This document shows, one piece after another, positions 37,418 through 49,170 of a DNA stretch of 64,000 nt. The position numbers and the translations under genes were made by a program. The stretch's first letter is position 1; the number at the start of each line of letters is the position of its first letter. Under the pieces are notes generated by a model, which saw only the letters and a program-made list of their open reading frames with translations, did no database searches and was not told the origin of the DNA. Source of the DNA: Brachyspira hyodysenteriae ATCC 27164 (lineage in GTDB: Bacteria > Spirochaetota > Brachyspiria > Brachyspirales > Brachyspiraceae); contig NZ_CP015910.2 in assembly GCF_001676785.2 (NCBI RefSeq), forward strand, positions 1,116,001-1,180,000. The letters are read 5' to 3'.

Positions 37418-38197
37418 ATGAGCGATATTATAGAATTAAAAGATGTACATAAGAGTTTTGGTACTCAAAAGGTGCTTAATGGTGTTAATCTTAAGGTTAA
37501 CAAAGGAGAAACTCTATCTGTTATAGGAAATTCAGGATGCGGTAAAAGTGTTCTTATCAAACATTTGATGGGATTGCTTCAGCCTGACAGCGGTACTATA
37601 ATAGTAGATGGGCATGATATTAATAAAATATCTGATAATGAACTTACAGAAGTAAGAAAAAAATTTGCTATGGTATTTCAGGGAGCTGCTTTATTTGACT
37701 CTTTGAATGTATATGAAAATGTAAGTTTCGGACTTAGAAGAATAAAGAAAGATATGCCGGAAGAAAGAATAAAAGCAAAAGTGGCTGAAGTTCTTGAAAT
37801 GGTAGGAATGCCTAATATAGAACATAAAATGCCTTCAGAACTTTCCGGAGGTATGAAAAAACGTGTCGGATTGGCTAGAGCTATAGCAATGGACCCTGAG
37901 ATATTGCTTTATGATGAACCTACAACGGGTTTGGATCCGGTTATGTCTAGGGTTATAGATGATTTAATAGTAAAAATGCAGTCTATTCTTAATGTTACTA
38001 GTATAGTTATTACACATGATATGACTAGTGTATTTAGAATGTCTGACAGAGTTGTTATGCTGTACAAAGGACAAATTATTGAGGGAGGAGATCCTGATCA
38101 TTTGGCAGAAACAGAAAATCCTCATTTGAAATTTTTCTTTATGAGCAGTATAGCTAAAAAAGGCGAAGATATAGAAAGTATTAGACCAAAAGATTAA
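37418..38197 (+). CDS. MlaF-like ABC transporter ATPase (MCE/phospholipid transport)
   Basis: 259 aa. Walker A GNSGCGKSVLIKHLMGL, signature LSGGMKKRVGLARA and Walker B ILLYDEPTTGLDPV are typical of the MlaF/Mkl group (the GMxKR after LSG is diagnostic). It would energise lipid movement between membranes. It is followed by an MlaD-like protein, but the MlaE permease that normally sits between the two is absent. Confidence 0.9.
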   Translation: MSDIIELKDVHKSFGTQKVLNGVNLKVNKGETLSVIGNSGCGKSVLIKHLMGLLQPDSGTIIVDGHDINKISDNELTEVRKKFAMVFQGAALFDSLNVYENVSFGLRRIKKDMPEERIKAKVAEVLEMVGMPNIEHKMPSELSGGMKKRVGLARAIAMDPEILLYDEPTTGLDPVMSRVIDDLIVKMQSILNVTSIVITHDMTSVFRMSDRVVMLYKGQIIEGGDPDHLAETENPHLKFFFMSSIAKKGEDIESIRPKD

Positions 38198-38255
38198 ATA
38201 TCTTTTCTTTTATAATAATATAAATTAAAATATAATTTTAGGATAAGGAAAAATC

Positions 38256-39038
38256 ATGAAAAATAAAATTAAATTAGGTATATTTTTTATTGTTACATTT
38301 GTTATATTTGTAGGAGCTATAGTATTATTGGGTAAGATAAAGGTTAGGGGTGATGGATATAGAATATATGTAGATTATGTTTTTATAGGTGATTTACAAG
38401 AAAATGGTAAAGTTTCATATAGAGGAGGCGGAATTCAAATAGGTTTTATTGAAAAAATAGCCATAAATCCTGACGGTACCATAAGAGTAACTTTATTTAT
38501 TACTGATAAGAATGTTATAATTCCTGACGGAACTAAATTCTCTATACAGACAGTTGGTTTGGGACTTGGAGAAAAATATATAATGGTATCTCCTCCTGCT
38601 ATAAATACTACAGGTATGAAAAGCATGGCCCCTAATACAATAGTAAAGGGTGTTGAACCATTTAGTATAGAAACAACATTAGGTTCTATAGGAGATATAG
38701 GTAAAGATTTAAATTTCCAGGAATTATCAGTGGTTGTAAGTAATCTTTCACAAACTATTAATTTGATATCTGGTGTTATAGTTAGTAATGAAGCTAACAT
38801 TAATAATTCAATATCAAATGCAAGTGCAACTTTAGGATATATAAATAATATTGCTAGAGATTTATCTTATGTTATAAATGATGTAGAGAAAGGACAAGGT
38901 ACAATAGGTGCTATAATGAAAGATCCTAAAGTACATACTAATTTTAATGAAATTGTTGATAATTTAAGAGTATTTACTGAAAAAATAAAAGATAATCCTT
39001 CTCTTTTGCTTTTCAGAGAAACAGATACTAAAAAATAA
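38256..39038 (+). CDS. MCE/MlaD family protein
   Basis: 260 aa. One N-terminal TM (about residues 7-26), then an MCE domain (about 35-115) with YVFIGDLQENGKVSYRGGG, GFIEKIAINPDGTIRV and LGLGEKYIMV. The C-terminal half is helical (YINNIARDLSYVINDVEKGQ), as in proteins that line a hydrophobic lipid tunnel. Anchored in the inner membrane and acting in the periplasm with the MlaF-like ATPase encoded 58 bp upstream. Confidence 0.9.
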   Translation: MKNKIKLGIFFIVTFVIFVGAIVLLGKIKVRGDGYRIYVDYVFIGDLQENGKVSYRGGGIQIGFIEKIAINPDGTIRVTLFITDKNVIIPDGTKFSIQTVGLGLGEKYIMVSPPAINTTGMKSMAPNTIVKGVEPFSIETTLGSIGDIGKDLNFQELSVVVSNLSQTINLISGVIVSNEANINNSISNASATLGYINNIARDLSYVINDVEKGQGTIGAIMKDPKVHTNFNEIVDNLRVFTEKIKDNPSLLLFRETDTKK

Positions 39039-39064
39039 ATTTAATAATTGATTGGAGGGTTAAT

Positions 39065-39958
39065 ATGTTAAATGATATTATAGAAATGCTTACAAATGGT
39101 TTTTCCAGAAAGAATAAAAATTCAAATTCTTCTGAATATAATACTATATTAGATGAAATAAAAGATCTTCCAAAATCTAAATTAAATAAATGTTTGAAAG
39201 ATGCTGAGAAAATAGCTATTAAGGCAGGTAAATATTCATTAAAATATTTTGGCTGTCCAAAAAAAGTATCAAAGAAGGGTAAGGCAGATTTATTTACGGA
39301 AGTTGATTTAAAAAATGAAAAAAAGATAAAAGAATATTTGTTAAAATGCTATCCTAAATTTGGGTTTTATGGAGAGGAATCTAAAGATAATACAAGTAAA
39401 AAATTCACTTGGATAGTGGATCCCATAGATGGAACCAGTAATTTTATACATGGATATCCTTTTTATTGTATATCTATAGGACTTGCTTATAAAGGAATAC
39501 CTATATTAGGTGTTGTATATGCTCCTCTTACAGATACAGTTTATAAAGCTCATATAAAATCTAAAGCCTATAAAAATAATAAAGTTATAAAGGTAAGCAG
39601 CAGTAATAAATTAGTAGAATCTATTATAATAACAGGATTTTATTATAATGCCAATGTTGATGATGATTTTCTTCATGACAGAATGGTAGATTTTGCTAAT
39701 ATGGTAAAAAGTACTTTAGCTTTAAGAAGAGATGGTTCAGCTGCTCTTGATATATGTATGGTGGCAGAAGGTGTTGCAGACGGATTTTTTGAATATGGCC
39801 TTTCACCTTGGGATATATGTGCCGGAACTATTATATTAAAACAGGCAGGCGGTATGGTAACTGATATAAATATGGGAGAATATGATATTTTCTCTAAGGA
39901 ACAGTATATAGCAAGCAATAAAAAAATTCACAAAGAAATGGTTAAAGTACTTGAATAA
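39065..39958 (+). CDS. Inositol monophosphatase family protein
   Basis: 297 aa. Metal-site motifs of the family are all present: FTEVDLKNEKKI, then GEESK, WIVDPIDGTSNFIHGYPFYC, and SPWDICAGTIILKQAGG. It dephosphorylates inositol phosphate or a related sugar phosphate, as SuhB/CysQ relatives do. About 30 extra N-terminal residues (SRKNKNSNSSEYNTILDEI) have no match. GGAGG before the ATG. 26 bp after the MCE gene. Confidence 0.9.
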   Translation: MLNDIIEMLTNGFSRKNKNSNSSEYNTILDEIKDLPKSKLNKCLKDAEKIAIKAGKYSLKYFGCPKKVSKKGKADLFTEVDLKNEKKIKEYLLKCYPKFGFYGEESKDNTSKKFTWIVDPIDGTSNFIHGYPFYCISIGLAYKGIPILGVVYAPLTDTVYKAHIKSKAYKNNKVIKVSSSNKLVESIIITGFYYNANVDDDFLHDRMVDFANMVKSTLALRRDGSAALDICMVAEGVADGFFEYGLSPWDICAGTIILKQAGGMVTDINMGEYDIFSKEQYIASNKKIHKEMVKVLE

Positions 39959-39969
39959 GTTTTCAATAG

Positions 39970-41418
<1,449 letters not shown>

Positions 41419-41495
41419 TTATATTATTGTTGCTAAATAAATAATAATATTTACCGACTATATTTTAGTAGTATATAAATTGTAGGTTTCAAGTT

Positions 41496-44339
41496 ATGAT
41501 TTTTAAAATGGATGATGATGTACTAAAAAGAAGGTTAAAATTTTATATGCCTGCACTTTTTGTTTTTGCAGGAATTGTTTCGGTAAGCATTTTTTCCATT
41601 TTATTGAAAACAGTTTATCAATTATCAAGTTCGTTAATAAGTTATTTGTATATATTTATTTTTATATTGATTGCTGTTTTCTGTGTGAGTATTTACTTTG
41701 ATTGTTTAAAATTAGAGAAAGGAAAATATGTTGCTATAGGCAAGATTTATGTAATAAAAGCGGGAATAGCAGTAGTTTTGGTAGCTATTTTTTCATACAG
41801 CCTTCATATATATCTTGGCAAAATTTCTATATTTGAAATGCTTAATATACGTCTTATAATGGTTATATTTTTGATTAGTGTTGCTATGTCTATTGCTTCT
41901 ACTAGTTTTAATATTTTAGTAAGACCATTATATAAAAAAACAGGTAAGAAAGAATATCATCTGCCTATAGCATATAATTTCATTCCAATTTCTATAGCTA
42001 CTGTAATATTTATTGTTACTTTCGTTAATGGTATGCATTACAGATCTGAAATAGTTTATGACAGACAGTATGACATTATTATAAAAAAAGGTTATGCTAA
42101 TGACTTCATTAATAGTATTTCAGATTCTTTAGAAAAATATGTTACAGTGTCTGATAATATAACAGGCTATATGAATATGATATATAGAAATAATTATACT
42201 TTGGATAATTATGTTGATATATTATCAAGATATTTAAGTACAAGATATACCAATGATAGTAATATTTCATCTGTAAGTGTATATTTTGGAGATTTAGAAA
42301 ATGTTAATATTATTAATATTAACACTAATGAAATTAATAAATTATCTATAGATTGGAAATATGATATTAGTGATTTAGTTGAGATTAAGACTAATTTAAG
42401 ACCTAATATAGGAGTTAATTATACTACTAGGTTGGCTACAGAAACTAATGCTTTAATAGATATAACATCAAATGCAGAAACTTTTTATATATATAATCCT
42501 ATTATTCTTAATAATAGACATGTAGGTTTTGTTAGTATAGAGGTAAGAAGTTCTGTATATTTAGATGTATTATCAAATGATATGTTTAAAAGTCAACTTA
42601 ATATATTTTTAACAGATGATACATATAATATTAAGGCTTCTAATAATCCTTCATTGATAGGTAATACTCAGAGAGATTTAGACAATACTGCCATTGGTTT
42701 GGAAATAAAAAAGAATCAGCATAACAATTACAGAAATAATATCACTGATGTAAATGTTATTTCTGTTGAAGATTCTAATGTATTAGCTATTAAATACTCT
42801 TTGTTTAATAATTTATATATTATAAACATATGGCAGCATAAAAGTGCTTATCAGAATCAATTATTTAGAAATACTATAATAAGATCTTCTGTAGCAATAT
42901 ATTTAGGTTTATTGGCATTTTTATTAGTTATATTGGCTTTAATACTTTCACTTAGAAAAACTTTGGTATTTGCTAAGAATGTATCAGAATCATTGAGTGA
43001 AGGAGAAGGTGATTTAACAATAAGACTTCCTGTTATTAGTAATAATGAATCAGGAGAGTTGGTTCACTCTTTTAATAAGTTTCTAGATAAGGTAAGAAAT
43101 ATTATAGTTAGTGTAAAAAACAATGCTTATACTTTAACAGGTAATATTCAGAATATGAGAGCTTCTATTAGTATAAGTATCAGTGATTTTAATACAATAT
43201 ATAAAGAGTTCGAAACAGAATTAGCTAATTCTAATAAGATAGCAGAGTCTTCAGCGAATGCTGCTAGAGTAAGCTTTATGCAGCGTACTAGATTTACAGC
43301 AGTTAATGAAACAGTTCAGTTATTATTAGATAATATTAATGATATTAATGATAAGATGAAGCAGCAATCAGAGGCTGTAGCTAAAACTAGTAGTTCAGTA
43401 CAGCAGATGATGGCTAATATAGTAACAGTAAGCCATGGAGCAACTAAAGCTAATGACTATGCTAAGATTTTATACACTGAAGCTCAAGATGGAAGTAATA
43501 TAGGTGAGTCAGTAGTAGGTTCTATACAAAGCATTAAAGAATATTCTAAACAGATAACTAACATTACACAGGTAATACATAATATAGCAGAACAGACAAA
43601 CCTTTTAGCAATGAATGCGGCAATAGAGGCAGCTCATGCAGGAGACCATGGCAGAGGTTTTACAGTAGTAGCAGATAAGATAAGAAAATTAGCAGAGGAT
43701 ACAGGAGAGAACTCTAAAATCATTAATGAGATAATTGAAGAGACAACACAGGCTATAGATCATACAGTATCTTTGGCTTTCAAGAGTTCAGAATCAATGG
43801 GAAAGATCTTGGAAGGATCTAATACTTTAGCAGATTTGATAGCTACAATTTCTGGTGCCAATGATGAATTAGATATAGGCAGAAGAGAAATCTTGATGAA
43901 TATCAGCAACTTAAATAATATTACAGAAGATGTACAGGAATTGTCATTGAAGCAGATGCAGATGAGTTCGGCTGTTAGTCAGAATATTTCTAGTGTAGAT
44001 AAGTTAGCGGAAGATGTAGTAAATGTAGTTAATACAGCAGAAACTGAAATGAAGGAATTAGTACATTCAATAGAAAATGTATCTAATTTATCAAGTACAA
44101 GCAGTAATAATATGGAGACAATGGATAAGAGAATTAAGGAATTGCAGTATATATTCCTTCAGTTATATAAATTAGTAATTTCTTTCAAAACAGAGAAGAC
44201 AGAGGAAGATATAGAAAAAGAGAAGAAAAAATTAACAGCAGCAGATAAAAAAAGAATTAAATTGCAGCGTAAGGCAGAGAAAGAAAAAAATAAGAGAAGA
44301 AAAGAGAAAATTGAAAGAGCTAAAAAAAGAAAGTGCTAA
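41496..44339 (+). CDS. Methyl-accepting chemotaxis protein, tandem copy 1
   Basis: 947 aa. The N-terminus has an unusual multi-helix membrane block of about six TM segments (residues 15-190), then a sensing region to about 455, another TM (about 467-487), HAMP and the signalling domain with tip [20 protein letters not shown]. The next gene is a close paralogue. The last 20 codons differ because a run of seven A (44284-44290) holds one extra base: copy 1 ends [16 protein letters not shown] instead of the KKESAKVKK tail. The ATG aligns exactly with that of copy 2. Confidence 0.93.
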   Translation: MIFKMDDDVLKRRLKFYMPALFVFAGIVSVSIFSILLKTVYQLSSSLISYLYIFIFILIAVFCVSIYFDCLKLEKGKYVAIGKIYVIKAGIAVVLVAIFSYSLHIYLGKISIFEMLNIRLIMVIFLISVAMSIASTSFNILVRPLYKKTGKKEYHLPIAYNFIPISIATVIFIVTFVNGMHYRSEIVYDRQYDIIIKKGYANDFINSISDSLEKYVTVSDNITGYMNMIYRNNYTLDNYVDILSRYLSTRYTNDSNISSVSVYFGDLENVNIININTNEINKLSIDWKYDISDLVEIKTNLRPNIGVNYTTRLATETNALIDITSNAETFYIYNPIILNNRHVGFVSIEVRSSVYLDVLSNDMFKSQLNIFLTDDTYNIKASNNPSLIGNTQRDLDNTAIGLEIKKNQHNNYRNNITDVNVISVEDSNVLAIKYSLFNNLYIINIWQHKSAYQNQLFRNTIIRSSVAIYLGLLAFLLVILALILSLRKTLVFAKNVSESLSEGEGDLTIRLPVISNNESGELVHSFNKFLDKVRNIIVSVKNNAYTLTGNIQNMRASISISISDFNTIYKEFETELANSNKIAESSANAARVSFMQRTRFTAVNETVQLLLDNINDINDKMKQQSEAVAKTSSSVQQMMANIVTVSHGATKANDYAKILYTEAQDGSNIGESVVGSIQSIKEYSKQITNITQVIHNIAEQTNLLAMNAAIEAAHAGDHGRGFTVVADKIRKLAEDTGENSKIINEIIEETTQAIDHTVSLAFKSSESMGKILEGSNTLADLIATISGANDELDIGRREILMNISNLNNITEDVQELSLKQMQMSSAVSQNISSVDKLAEDVVNVVNTAETEMKELVHSIENVSNLSSTSSNNMETMDKRIKELQYIFLQLYKLVISFKTEKTEEDIEKEKKKLTAADKKRIKLQRKAEKEKNKRRKEKIERAKKRKC

Positions 44340-44548
44340 AGTAAAAAAATAAAAGTATTATATTTTAGTATATTGAAGCATAATTTTTTTAGTAATTAAA
44401 TACAGTTTTTAACTAGTAAATTTTATTAAAAAATGGTATATTAATGAATAAAAGTAGTTTGTAAAATTAAGTAGGCTATTTTTCTAAATGTTGATATTAT
44501 TATGCCGAGAATTAAAATAATAAACCAGTATTTTATAGGTTGAATAAT

Positions 44549-47404
44549 ATGTTTTTTCAGGTAAATGAAGATAGATTAAAAAAAAGATTAAAGTTTTATA
44601 TACCAGTAGCATTTTTGATTATGGCTGCTATTTCAGTTGGTTCATATTCTATACTATTAAAAACAATTTATCAGCAGTCAAGTTCATTAAGAGGATACGT
44701 ATATATATTCATACTTTTTTTGGCTTTGTTTACAGCAGTAAGTATGTTTTTCGACTGTTTAAAAGTAGAGAAGGGAAAATCTATACCTTTAGGAAAAATA
44801 TATGTAGTTAAATCTGGTATAGCGGTAGTTTTAGTAGCTATTGTATCTTATACGGTTTATATATTAGATGGAAGTATAACATTATTTGAAATACTTAATA
44901 TACGTCTTATAATGGTTATATTCCTGATTAGTATAGCTATGGCCGTTTCATCTATATTCTTTAACATTTTAGTAAGACCATTATATAAAAAGACAGGCGG
45001 AAAAGAATATTATTTGCCTATGGTATATAATTTTTTACCTGTATCAATGGCAACTGTAATATTTATTGTTACTTTAATTAATGGTATGCATTACAGATCT
45101 GAAATAATTTATGACAGACAGTATGATATGATAGTGAAAAAAGGTTATGCTAATGACTTTATTAATAATATTTCAGATTCTTTAGCAAAATATATTGGTA
45201 TATCTGATAATATAGTAGCATATATGAATATACTATATAGAAATAATTATACTTTGAATAATTATGTTGATATATTATCAAGATATTTAAGTACAAGATA
45301 TGCCAATAATAATAATATATCATCTGTATCTATGTATCTATCAGATATTGAAAATGTTAATATTGATATTAATACTAATGGTATAGATAATTTATTAATA
45401 AATTGGAGATATAATGATATTAATAATTTAGCTGAGATTAAAACTAATTCAAGACCTAATATGGCAGGTAATTATACCACTAAATTATTAACAGAAACTA
45501 ATTCTTTAATAGATATAACACCAAATGCAGAAACTTTTTATATATATAATCCTATTATTCTTAATAATAGAAATGTAGGTTTTGTTAGTTTAGAGGTAAG
45601 AAGTTCTGTATATTTGGATGTATTATCAGATAATGTATTTAAGAGTCAGCTAAATATATTTTTAACAGATGATACATATAATATTAAGGCTTCCAATAAT
45701 CCTTCATTGATAGGTAATACCCAGAGAGATTTAGATAACACTGCTATTGGTATAGAAATAAAAAATAGTAAGTATAATAACCATAAGAATGGTATAATAG
45801 ATGTAAATGTTATTTCCATTGAAGATTCTAATGTATTAGCTATTAAATACTCTTTGTTTAATAATTTATATATTATAAATGTATGGGAGCATAGTAATGC
45901 TTATCAGAATCAATTATTTAGAAATACTATAATAAAGGCTTCTGTAGCAATATATTTAGGTTTATTGGCATTTTTATTAGTTATATTGGCTTTAATACTT
46001 TCACTTAGAAAAACTTTGGTATTTGCTAAGAACGTATCAGAATCATTAAGTGAAGGAGAAGGTGATTTAACAATCAGACTTCCTGTTATTAGTAATAATG
46101 AATCAGGAGAGTTGGTTCACTCTTTTAATAAGTTTCTAGATAAGGTAAGAAATATTATAGTTAGTGTAAAAAACAATGCTTATACTTTAACAGGTAATAT
46201 TCAAAATATGAGAGCCTCTATTAGTATAAGTATTAGTGATTTTAATACAATTTATAAAGAATTCGAAACAGAGCTTATTAATTCTAATAAAATAGCAGAG
46301 TCTTCAGCGAATGCTGCTAGAGTAAGCTTTATGCAGCGTACTAGATTTACAGCAGTTAATGAAACAGTTCAGTTATTATTAGAAAATATTAATGATATTA
46401 ATGATAAGATGAAGCAGCAATCAGAGGCTGTAGCTAAAACTAGTAGTTCAGTACAGCAGATGATGGCTAATATAGTAACAGTAAGCCATGGAGCAACTAA
46501 AGCTAATGACTATGCTAAGATTTTATACACTGAAGCTCAAGATGGAAGTAATATAGGTGAGTCAGTAGTAGATTCTATACAAAGCATTAAAGAATATTCT
46601 AAACAGATAACTAACATTACACAGGTAATACATAATATAGCAGAACAGACAAACCTTTTAGCAATGAATGCGGCAATAGAGGCAGCTCATGCCGGAGAAC
46701 ATGGTAGGGGTTTTACAGTAGTAGCAGATAAGATAAGAAAATTAGCAGAGGATACAGGAGAGAACTCTAAGATCATTAATGAGATAATTGAAGAGACAAC
46801 ACAGGCTATAGATCATACAGTATCTTTGGCTTTCAAGAGTTCAGAATCAATGGAGAAGATCTTGGAAGGTTCCAATACTTTAGCAGATTTGATAGCTACA
46901 ATTTCTGGTGCTAATGATGAATTAGATATAGGCAGAAGAGAAATCTTGATGAATATCAGCAACTTAAATAATATTACAGAAGATGTACAGGAATTGTCAT
47001 TGAAGCAGATGCAGATGAGTTCGGCTGTTAGTCAGAATATTTCTAGTGTAGATAAGTTAGCGGAAGATGTAGTAAATGTAGTTAATACAGCAGAAACTGA
47101 AATGAAGGAATTAGTACATTCAATAGAAAATGTGGCTAATTTATCAAGTACAAGCAGCCATAATATGGAGACAATGGATAAGAGAATTAAGGAATTGCAG
47201 TATATATTCCTTCAGTTATATAAATTAGTAATTTCTTTCAAAACAGAGAAGACAGAGGAAGATATAGAAAAAGAGAAGAAAAAAACAATAGCTGTAGATA
47301 AGAAAAGAATGAAATTGGAACGTAAGGCAGAGAAAGAAAGAATAAGAGAAGAAAAGAAAAGATTGAAAGAGTTAAAAAAAGAAAGTGCTAAAGTAAAAAA
47401 ATAA
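44549..47404 (+). CDS. Methyl-accepting chemotaxis protein, tandem copy 2
   Basis: 951 aa from ATG 44549 ([16 protein letters not shown]), which aligns with the start of copy 1; TTG at 44540 has no room for a ribosome binding site. Same architecture: about six N-terminal TMs, sensing region, TM, HAMP, signalling tip [20 protein letters not shown] and a lysine-rich tail ending KKESAKVKK. From about 45900 to 47260 the DNA is almost identical to 42840-44200, while the N-terminal third is clearly more divergent. The two may sense different ligands through one shared output. The OmpA-family gene begins 20 bp after the stop. Confidence 0.93.
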   Translation: MFFQVNEDRLKKRLKFYIPVAFLIMAAISVGSYSILLKTIYQQSSSLRGYVYIFILFLALFTAVSMFFDCLKVEKGKSIPLGKIYVVKSGIAVVLVAIVSYTVYILDGSITLFEILNIRLIMVIFLISIAMAVSSIFFNILVRPLYKKTGGKEYYLPMVYNFLPVSMATVIFIVTLINGMHYRSEIIYDRQYDMIVKKGYANDFINNISDSLAKYIGISDNIVAYMNILYRNNYTLNNYVDILSRYLSTRYANNNNISSVSMYLSDIENVNIDINTNGIDNLLINWRYNDINNLAEIKTNSRPNMAGNYTTKLLTETNSLIDITPNAETFYIYNPIILNNRNVGFVSLEVRSSVYLDVLSDNVFKSQLNIFLTDDTYNIKASNNPSLIGNTQRDLDNTAIGIEIKNSKYNNHKNGIIDVNVISIEDSNVLAIKYSLFNNLYIINVWEHSNAYQNQLFRNTIIKASVAIYLGLLAFLLVILALILSLRKTLVFAKNVSESLSEGEGDLTIRLPVISNNESGELVHSFNKFLDKVRNIIVSVKNNAYTLTGNIQNMRASISISISDFNTIYKEFETELINSNKIAESSANAARVSFMQRTRFTAVNETVQLLLENINDINDKMKQQSEAVAKTSSSVQQMMANIVTVSHGATKANDYAKILYTEAQDGSNIGESVVDSIQSIKEYSKQITNITQVIHNIAEQTNLLAMNAAIEAAHAGEHGRGFTVVADKIRKLAEDTGENSKIINEIIEETTQAIDHTVSLAFKSSESMEKILEGSNTLADLIATISGANDELDIGRREILMNISNLNNITEDVQELSLKQMQMSSAVSQNISSVDKLAEDVVNVVNTAETEMKELVHSIENVANLSSTSSHNMETMDKRIKELQYIFLQLYKLVISFKTEKTEEDIEKEKKKTIAVDKKRMKLERKAEKERIREEKKRLKELKKESAKVKK

Positions 47405-47424
47405 TTTATTATAATATTTATCTT

Positions 47425-48636
47425 ATGAAAAAAATTAGTTTATTTGTTTTTATATTTTCTACTTTGCTTTTTAGTATTTTACATTCAGAAATAACACATA
47501 GATTCTATTGGAATTTAGAAAAAGGAAAAAGAATAGAATCTGTAAAAACTGCTGATGTAGAGTATTATGAAAATGGTATATTAACAAGCACATACAAAGA
47601 AAGAAATATTGTTGATTTAACTGTTATTGCTATAGCTCCAAAAGGCGGTTATAGAGTAAGCGGAGTATTCAAAATTTTTAGAATGATGAAAGGTGAGAAA
47701 GTTTTTCATCTTGATGAAGAATATACAAGCGATTTTATTATTCATACTAATGGAAAATTTGAAGTTCCTTATAATTATTTTATGCCTAATGTAAGACATG
47801 TTCCTACTTTTCCTGATAATGAGGTAAAACTTACTGAATCTTGGAATAGAGAATCTATTGAAATAGTTAAAGTAAATAATGCCCCTAATTTAACAATGGC
47901 ATTGTCATCTGATTATCTATTCGCCAATATTGAAACTAATAGTGACGGAAGCAGAAATGCTGTTATACAATATCATATTATGACTGATAAAGATTTACTT
48001 CAGGCAGGACTTTCAAGAAAAGGTTATCCTGAAAGAATATATGGCTTTAATTATGGTACATTTCTTTGGGATATGGAAAAAAATATTCCTGTATCTCAGC
48101 AGGAGAGATATCAAATATTATTTGGTTATGGAAAAGAATTATCTTATGCTAGTTTGCAGTATAAGATGAATATTATCAGTACTTATAAAATTTATGATAC
48201 AATAACAAAAGAAGAAGAAGATTATAATAGAAAAAAACTTGAAGATAATCTCTACAATGATGATAATGTTACTATAGATACAGTACCGGAAGGTTTGGTA
48301 TTAAGACTTGGAGAGATTCTTTTTGATACTGATTCTTATACTTTAAAACCTGAAGCAAAAAATACTATAGATAATGTTATTAAGGCAATAAAAGAAACTT
48401 ATCCTGATAGAGAAATTATAGTAGAGGGACATACTGATAATACAGGAAGAAAAGAATATAATCAGGACTTATCAGAAAAAAGAGCAAAATCAGTTGCAGA
48501 TTATATCTTGCCTAATCTTGATCATGATAAATTATCTTATAAAGGTTTTGCAGATGATGAACCTATAGCTTCTAACGATACTCCAGACGGAAGAAGAAAA
48601 AATAGAAGAGTTGATATCATAATCAAATTAAGATAA
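47425..48636 (+). CDS. OmpA-family envelope protein
   Basis: 403 aa. Signal peptide of about 20 residues (ends SILHS). Residues 22-285 form a beta-rich domain of unknown family. Residues about 290-403 are an OmpA C-terminal domain: ILFDTDSYTLKPEAKNTI, EGHTDNTG and NRRVDIIIKLR, which binds peptidoglycan. It probably tethers the outer sheath to the cell wall. Follows chemoreceptor copy 2 closely and may share its transcript. Confidence 0.9.
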   Translation: MKKISLFVFIFSTLLFSILHSEITHRFYWNLEKGKRIESVKTADVEYYENGILTSTYKERNIVDLTVIAIAPKGGYRVSGVFKIFRMMKGEKVFHLDEEYTSDFIIHTNGKFEVPYNYFMPNVRHVPTFPDNEVKLTESWNRESIEIVKVNNAPNLTMALSSDYLFANIETNSDGSRNAVIQYHIMTDKDLLQAGLSRKGYPERIYGFNYGTFLWDMEKNIPVSQQERYQILFGYGKELSYASLQYKMNIISTYKIYDTITKEEEDYNRKKLEDNLYNDDNVTIDTVPEGLVLRLGEILFDTDSYTLKPEAKNTIDNVIKAIKETYPDREIIVEGHTDNTGRKEYNQDLSEKRAKSVADYILPNLDHDKLSYKGFADDEPIASNDTPDGRRKNRRVDIIIKLR

Positions 48637-48724
48637 TGCATTTATATTTAATCAAATATATGTATAAAAAGTTTTGGCATATAGATTGTTTGTAATAGTC
48701 TGGCAATATTAAAAAAATCATTTT

Positions 48725-49070
48725 TTATAAACTAAACTTTTAGTATATACTAAAAATTTTTAACTTTGTCAATTTTTGTTATTCTTTTTACCGCCGCACG
48801 CCACAGGCGGACAGCGTCAAAGAACCATACGAAGTACGCCTACGGCGAAAGTGCAAGTATAAAATTAGTACTAAATAATACTAATTTTGTCTTACATGTA
48901 AGATAAAATATTAAATTTAAGTTAAAATATAGTCTTTTTGCTTCTTTGTGGCAATACAACAGGCACTTCCTTCAGTCGCAAAAGAAGTGGGGTGCGGGGC
49001 AAAGCCCTGCAAATATTTTAAATTTAAAAAATTTATTTTTGACAAAATATAGTTGTTTAGGTATATATAA
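48725..49070 (+). repeat. Structured intergenic repeat element, copy B (upstream of obg)
   Basis: No gene lies between the OmpA-family gene and obg. The element shares with copy A the left segment AGTATATACTAAAAATTTTT (48742-48761) plus TTTGTCAA, and an identical 33-bp right end (49035-49067) with TTGACA-17-TATATA. Between them are a 10-bp hairpin (48861-48870 with 48879-48888), a 14-bp palindrome TCTTACATGTAAGA (48890-48903), a CTTCTTT/AAAGAAG stem and hairpin GCGGGGC-AAA-GCCCTGC (48994-49010). The left palindrome is decayed; only its minus-strand promoter half survives. Confidence 0.7.
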
Positions 49071-49095
49071 GATTATTTATTCAATATTTATAGCA

Positions 49096-49123
49096 TTGAT
49101 AAAATATGTTTTTATAATATAAT
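49096..49123 (+). promoter_or_regulatory. Gene-proximal promoter of the obg fusion gene
   Basis: TTGATA (49096-49101), 16-bp spacer, TATAAT (49118-49123), 47 bp before the ATG. The repeat-borne promoter (49039-49067) is a second, upstream one. Confidence 0.6.
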
Positions 49124-49170
49124 TAATATTCAATAAATCAAAAATAATTAATTAGCAAGGTAATAATAAA

